From the NCBI GenBank assembly GCA_001788835.1, contig MFXK01000011.1, positions 1 through 58,354 on the forward strand: DNA of 58,354 bases. The letters run 5' to 3'. Under the pieces are notes generated by a model that had not been told where the DNA came from, did no database searches, and saw nothing but the letters and a program-made list of their open reading frames with translations. Position 1 is the first letter of the stretch; every line of letters starts with the position of its first letter. Shown here in pieces: positions 54,587 through 58,354 of this stretch. The DNA comes from Candidatus Peregrinibacteria bacterium RIFOXYB2_FULL_33_20. GTDB taxonomy: Bacteria > Patescibacteriota > Gracilibacteria > UBA1369 > GWF2-33-10. The position numbers and the translations under genes were made by a program.

Positions 54587-54651
54587 TGAATTTTTGCAGG
54601 AAATGCGAAACCAAGCATTTTCATTTTTTTTAATTTTATTATGATGCAAAT

Positions 54652-54867
54652 ATGAATTTAAATATTGATGAAATTATCGAATTGGCGAGATCCTGGGAAA
54701 TTAACGGCGAAATGCCTGAAATTTTGGAGGAGTTTTTGAATGTGCTTGCAGAAGAAGAAAACAAGAAATCACAAAGTCTCAAAAATGTAGAAATATACGG
54801 AGAAGATTTTATAATTGCTAGTTTGAAAGTGTTGACAGATAAACAGCCATCAATTTTAGATTGCTAA
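54652..54867 (+). CDS. Small acidic hypothetical protein
   Basis: A 71-residue protein beginning MNLNIDEIIELARSWEINGE, rich in Glu/Asp and helical by appearance, without cysteine motif (single C-terminal Cys), signal or membrane segment. I do not recognise the family. Size, acidity and the inverted repeat upstream would fit a small regulator or a toxin-antitoxin partner, but there is no direct evidence. It converges with the 269-residue orphan, with 5 bases between stops. Confidence 0.5.
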   Translation: MNLNIDEIIELARSWEINGEMPEILEEFLNVLAEEENKKSQSLKNVEIYGEDFIIASLKVLTDKQPSILDC

Positions 54868-54872
54868 TGGAT

Positions 54873-55682
54873 TTATTCTTTGTCAATTTGTTGTTTGTAT
54901 TGGTTAAACCAAATTAAACAGGCTTCTAATGATAAGGGCTCATATAGATTTATTGACGGCAAACGTCCCAAATATTTGAATAATGTTAGTGAGGCATATC
55001 CACTAATGTTACTAAAATACTTCATGGCTTGTGTTATGGCTTTTTTTGAATCCATTGATTCCGAAGCTGTTAATAATTGGGCTACAGCAGATATATCTTC
55101 AAAAGTGATAGTTTTTAAATATGCTATGATTTTTGATCTTAAAGTTTTAAATTCTTCAGTATTTCCTAATGTAGCATGAGGATTGGTTTCATCAAGAGAG
55201 CCAAATCCGTCTATCGTATCGCACAAATATGTAACTGCGTGCATTTTTTCAACCATATTAAAGTTATCAAATTTATCATGAATAACTATAGCCAGGTCTT
55301 TCATAAATTGATTTCTGTTATTACTGTCATATTTATCTAAAGGCGGAGGAAAATCTTTGTTTGTTGGTCTGCCAGGACTTGTTCCGCGAGAAAACAAATA
55401 ATGATACAGATAAGTTTCTATTACCTCTCTCGGGAAACGTATTTCGTGGTTTTGATTAAGCCAGGATAGGTGCAGGGAGAGTCTCCGTGATAATATTAGA
55501 TCTGCTATAGGGTCAATTTTCATTAAGGCGAGTTCGGCGTCTAAGACATGGTTGTTGTCGTGTGATTGTAGCTGGGGGTTTTCTGTAGATAAAGTACCCA
55601 CAATTTCTTCCGCGATTTGTCGTTCTACAGATTGGAATTTTCGTTCTATGTCTTCTAAGATAGGCATATAGTTTATAAACAT
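54873..55682 (-). CDS. Hypothetical helical protein, unknown family
   Basis: A 269-residue protein, largely helical, with no recognised motif. Visible features are HDNNHVLDAELALMKIDPIA, RFPREVIETYLYHYLFSRGT and a C-terminal helical part (AITQAMKYFSNISGYASLTL). An internal ATG (MPILEDIERKFQSVERQIAE, at 55667) could also be the start. No signal peptide. It is transcribed divergently from mutL with about 80 bases between. The many His/Asp/Asn residues could bind metal, but no standard HD or HxH motif is seen. Confidence 0.6.
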   Translation of the reverse strand: MFINYMPILEDIERKFQSVERQIAEEIVGTLSTENPQLQSHDNNHVLDAELALMKIDPIADLILSRRLSLHLSWLNQNHEIRFPREVIETYLYHYLFSRGTSPGRPTNKDFPPPLDKYDSNNRNQFMKDLAIVIHDKFDNFNMVEKMHAVTYLCDTIDGFGSLDETNPHATLGNTEEFKTLRSKIIAYLKTITFEDISAVAQLLTASESMDSKKAITQAMKYFSNISGYASLTLFKYLGRLPSINLYEPLSLEACLIWFNQYKQQIDKE

Positions 55683-55765
55683 CCTATAATTCTAGCATAA
55701 TTTAAATAAATTTAAAATTCTTAAAAACCATGTTAAGCTTTTTTCAGGCTTTCTTAAAAAAATTT

Positions 55766-57544
55766 ATGGGCAATATCAAAACTTTATCGGAGAATTTGAT
55801 TAACCAAATTGCGGCGGGAGAGGTCGTGGAGAGACCAGCTTCAATTGTGAAAGAATTAGTGGAAAATTCGATTGACGCCAAAGCTAATAAAATTGTTGTT
55901 ACTATTGAGAATGGAGGGAAGAAATTGATTAAGATTTCAGATAACGGCCTTGGCATGGACAGAGAGGATGTTCTTAAAGCTTTTGAAAGGCATGCCACCA
56001 GCAAAATTAAAGATTTGGATGATTTGTTTCAAATTCGCACTATGGGTTTTCGAGGGGAAGCTTTGGCTAGTATTGCTTCGGTTGCCAAAGTAGAGATTCA
56101 AACTAAAAGAAAAGAGGATGCTATCGGATCAAAATTGGAATGTGTGGGCGGTAAAATGTCTGTTTTGGAAGAGGTGGGAATGAGCGAAGGGACAGTGATT
56201 ACCGTGAAAGATGTTTTTTTTAATACTCCAGCCAGGCAGAAATTTCTTAAAACCGATGAGACAGAATTTACCAATATCACGAATATTTTAATTGATTTTG
56301 CGCTAGGCTATCCATGGATTGCCTTTAAGTTTATCAATAATGGCAAAGTTTATTTCGATCTGGAAATTACTGATGATTTAAGTTTCAGAATATCTCAAGT
56401 GCTGGGTAAAGATATTGCTAAAAAATTATTGAATGTTGATTTTTTTGGTGTTGATCCCAAGGTGACTGGCTATGTTGGTAGGCCGGAAATTGCCAGACGC
56501 ACCAGGCAAAGTCAGTATGTGTTTGTGAATGGCAGGGCGATCAGAGATGCTTTTATAAGTAATGCGGTAATGGAAGCTTTTCATTCTCTTTTGCCAGAGC
56601 GAAAATTTCCTATGTTTATACTTTTTCTTGAACTAGATCCAATGCTGGTGGATGTCAATGTCCATCCGCGTAAAACCGAAGTGCGTTTTGCTTATAAAAA
56701 TACCATTTATAGCATGGTGAAGGGAGCTGTAAAAGCAACTCTTGAGAAACAACACATTATTCCCGAAATTGACGATGTAGCACGGAGTTATTGGAATAAC
56801 GAAAAAGCGTATGGAGCGAAAAATCCTTTGGCTGAGTCTTTACCAGTAGCTGGCGTTGAAAAGAATTTAAATTCCGGAAATCTGAAAAGATTTAATGAAT
56901 CCAGTGAAATTAATAAAGCTTTAAGCTTTACGAAAATTTTTTTAGACATAAATTCAAGTAGTGATAGTAATCATGTCAAAGTTTTAGGCCAAGTTAAATT
57001 ATCATATATTTTGGCTTATGACGGCGAGGGGCTTTTTATTGTTGATCAACACGCCGCTCATGAACGGATTTTATACCAAAAATTAATTAGAACGGCTGAG
57101 CAAAAGACTCCAGCTAAACAATTATTATTAGTGCCGGAATTAGTACAATTATCAGTGGCAGAATTGGCTATGCTTAGACAAAATCAAAGCATTTTTAATA
57201 ATATTGGTTTTGATATGGAAGAATTTGGTCAGGATAGTTTCCAGATTACCGCTGTTCCCGCGGTCATCAAAAACAGCAATATCAAAGAAATTTTTATTAA
57301 TATTTTGGATGATATTTCAGCGGGTAAAATGGCTCATAAAATTCAGGATCCAGAGCATGAAATTATTTGTTATACGGCCTGTCGAAGTGCTATTAAATTC
57401 GGGCAAAAATTAGAATTAAGCGAACAAATTGCGTTGATTGAAGAATTGGAAAAACAAAGCCAAAAATCAACCTGTCCCCATGGTCGTCCAACCATGATCA
57501 GGTTGACGTTTGATGAGTTAGAGAAGAGATTTGGAAGAAAGTGA
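55766..57544 (+). CDS. mutL: DNA mismatch repair protein MutL
   Basis: GHKL ATPase coordinating mismatch repair, 592 residues from ATG 55766. That start gives MGNIKTLSENLINQIAAGEV, matching the family beginning; ATG 55730 would add 12 residues. N-terminal ATPase motifs: ENSIDAKA, ISDNGLGMD, TMGFRGEALASI. The C-terminal domain has DQHAAHERILYQ, CYTACRS and CPHGRPTMIRL, i.e. the endonuclease-type MutL. The last acid of the DQHA(X)2E(X)4E motif is Gln here. mutS is not in the window. Its stop touches that of the glycosyltransferase gene. Confidence 0.96.
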   Translation: MGNIKTLSENLINQIAAGEVVERPASIVKELVENSIDAKANKIVVTIENGGKKLIKISDNGLGMDREDVLKAFERHATSKIKDLDDLFQIRTMGFRGEALASIASVAKVEIQTKRKEDAIGSKLECVGGKMSVLEEVGMSEGTVITVKDVFFNTPARQKFLKTDETEFTNITNILIDFALGYPWIAFKFINNGKVYFDLEITDDLSFRISQVLGKDIAKKLLNVDFFGVDPKVTGYVGRPEIARRTRQSQYVFVNGRAIRDAFISNAVMEAFHSLLPERKFPMFILFLELDPMLVDVNVHPRKTEVRFAYKNTIYSMVKGAVKATLEKQHIIPEIDDVARSYWNNEKAYGAKNPLAESLPVAGVEKNLNSGNLKRFNESSEINKALSFTKIFLDINSSSDSNHVKVLGQVKLSYILAYDGEGLFIVDQHAAHERILYQKLIRTAEQKTPAKQLLLVPELVQLSVAELAMLRQNQSIFNNIGFDMEEFGQDSFQITAVPAVIKNSNIKEIFINILDDISAGKMAHKIQDPEHEIICYTACRSAIKFGQKLELSEQIALIEELEKQSQKSTCPHGRPTMIRLTFDELEKRFGRK

Positions 57545-58348
57545 TCATCTCCACCTCCAGAAATATTTGATGGCGCTTGAGACATGTAGCCAAAAGACTT
57601 TTTTGGTTAATAAGGTGAAAAATCCATCACCACTGAGTCTTTTATGAAAATGTAAAACAGAAACTTCCGGATAGTAAACGACCTTATATCCCGCCTTATG
57701 AACTCTCTGACATAAATCAAAATCTTCCATAAAAAGAAAATATCTTGGATCAAAACCTTTCAACTCATTATAAACTTTTTTTTGCATCAAAAAACATGCG
57801 CCAGTGACCAAATCTACATTTTGAATCTTATTATGATTAAAATCATGCATCAAATATTTACTTAATTTTTTCTTAAATTTAGGTAAATATTTCAGAGGAG
57901 TTCTTTTAATAATCACATCAGTAAAGGTCATAAAACGTCTGCATGATTCCTGAATATGACCATTATGATACATAAGTTTTGGGGCCAAAATTCCAATTTC
58001 TTCATGTTTTTTTAAATAATCCACCAGTTTCTGCAAAGAATCCTGATTTACAAATATATCTGGATTGCATATTAATATAAAATCACCTTTAGCATGTTTG
58101 ACTGCCAAATTATTAGCCTGGCCATAACCTAAATTTCGATCAGATTCAATTAACTTAATATCACGATTCAAATGAGCTTTTCTCAGATATTCAATACTTT
58201 CATCACTTGAAGCATTATCCACAAAAATAATTTCATAATCAAAATCAATTACGCTCTTTTGCAAAGCCTCCACACACATTCTAGGAAAATATTTGTGATT
58301 AAAATTAACAACAATTATTGAAAGAAATAGATTTTTTTTCATGTTCAT
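57545..58348 (-). CDS. Glycosyltransferase family 2
   Basis: A GT-A fold sugar transferase of 267 residues, similar to rhamnosyltransferase-like (WbbL-type) enzymes. N-terminal LSIIVVNFNHKYF and IIFVDNASSDESIEYL bind the nucleotide sugar. NLGYGQANNLAVKHAKGDFI precedes the metal site ICNPDIF (the NPD variant of DXD). The acceptor region is GFDPRYFLFMEDFDLCQRVH with the acidic ED catalytic pair. No membrane segment. It likely adds a sugar to a surface polysaccharide or glycolipid. The start may be ATG 58348 or ATG 58342. Confidence 0.93.
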   Translation of the reverse strand: MNMKKNLFLSIIVVNFNHKYFPRMCVEALQKSVIDFDYEIIFVDNASSDESIEYLRKAHLNRDIKLIESDRNLGYGQANNLAVKHAKGDFILICNPDIFVNQDSLQKLVDYLKKHEEIGILAPKLMYHNGHIQESCRRFMTFTDVIIKRTPLKYLPKFKKKLSKYLMHDFNHNKIQNVDLVTGACFLMQKKVYNELKGFDPRYFLFMEDFDLCQRVHKAGYKVVYYPEVSVLHFHKRLSGDGFFTLLTKKVFWLHVSSAIKYFWRWR

Positions 58349-58354
58349 TAAATA

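Noticed and set aside
54586-54633. 15-residue ORF with a CXXC motif before the small acidic gene
   Set aside because: It is too short, has no homologue I know, and overlaps an inverted repeat.

Overview
The window is 58 kb of compact, AT-rich bacterial chromosome. It has about 45 protein genes, one tRNA and almost no long gaps. Gene content, low G+C, small intergenic spaces, many unrecognisable proteins and several divergent core proteins point to an uncultured, reduced-genome bacterium of the Patescibacteria/CPR type (inference; no 16S gene is present). UGA is a normal stop: prfB carries the autoregulatory UGA frameshift, so the Gracilibacteria/SR1 code is excluded. Almost no start codon is preceded by a Shine-Dalgarno sequence; starts typically follow T- or A-rich leaders.

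Layout. 0-5.2 kb: a partial edge ORF, a long-form guaA (-), a LysM-like coiled-coil protein (+) and an inositol-phosphatase-family gene (+). 5.2-11.6 kb: tRNA-Pro, then a minus-strand block of dCMP deaminase, a UPF0200-like kinase, ybeY, mfd and dnaN. 11.6-12.2 kb: the only long non-coding stretch, AT-rich with DnaA-box-like sites, a candidate oriC. 12.2-25.5 kb: a protein with a CX3CX3C motif (+), then minus-strand rnj, carB, an enlarged CoA-transferase, prfB (frameshifted), a secreted esterase and an LPKTG-anchored FN3 protein. 25.7-28.1 kb: argS and an orphan. 28.2-35.6 kb: a complete F1Fo ATP synthase operon atpIBEFHAGDC behind a good sigma70-type promoter. 35.7-40.7 kb: nitroreductase, orphan, PLP enzyme, uvrB, efp. 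40.8-47.2 kb: Rrf2 regulator and sufC, class I aldolase, orphan, fructose-1,6-bisphosphatase, ECF sigma factor and FecR-like membrane partner. 47.3-58.3 kb: mraY, D,D-carboxypeptidase, orphan, rpmB, murB, pheT with two tRNA-binding domains, two orphans, mutL and a family 2 glycosyltransferase.

How the genes work together. Peptidoglycan genes (murB, mraY, a PBP-like carboxypeptidase) together with an LPXTG-type sorting signal imply a walled cell with surface anchoring. Aldolase plus FBPase give the fructose-6-phosphate end of glycolysis/gluconeogenesis. guaA, carB, dCMP deaminase and the kinase show some nucleotide metabolism. uvrB, mfd and mutL give repair. The ATP synthase implies a proton motive force or ATP-driven proton export.

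The most notable signals are: a short palindromic element inserted in frame twice in guaA and once in the edge ORF, read in three different frames; a second GC-rich repeat inserted in argS; a PheT whose N-terminal domain is split by an extra tRNA-binding domain; an EF-P whose modified lysine position is glutamine; and a CoA-transferase with large unexplained extensions.
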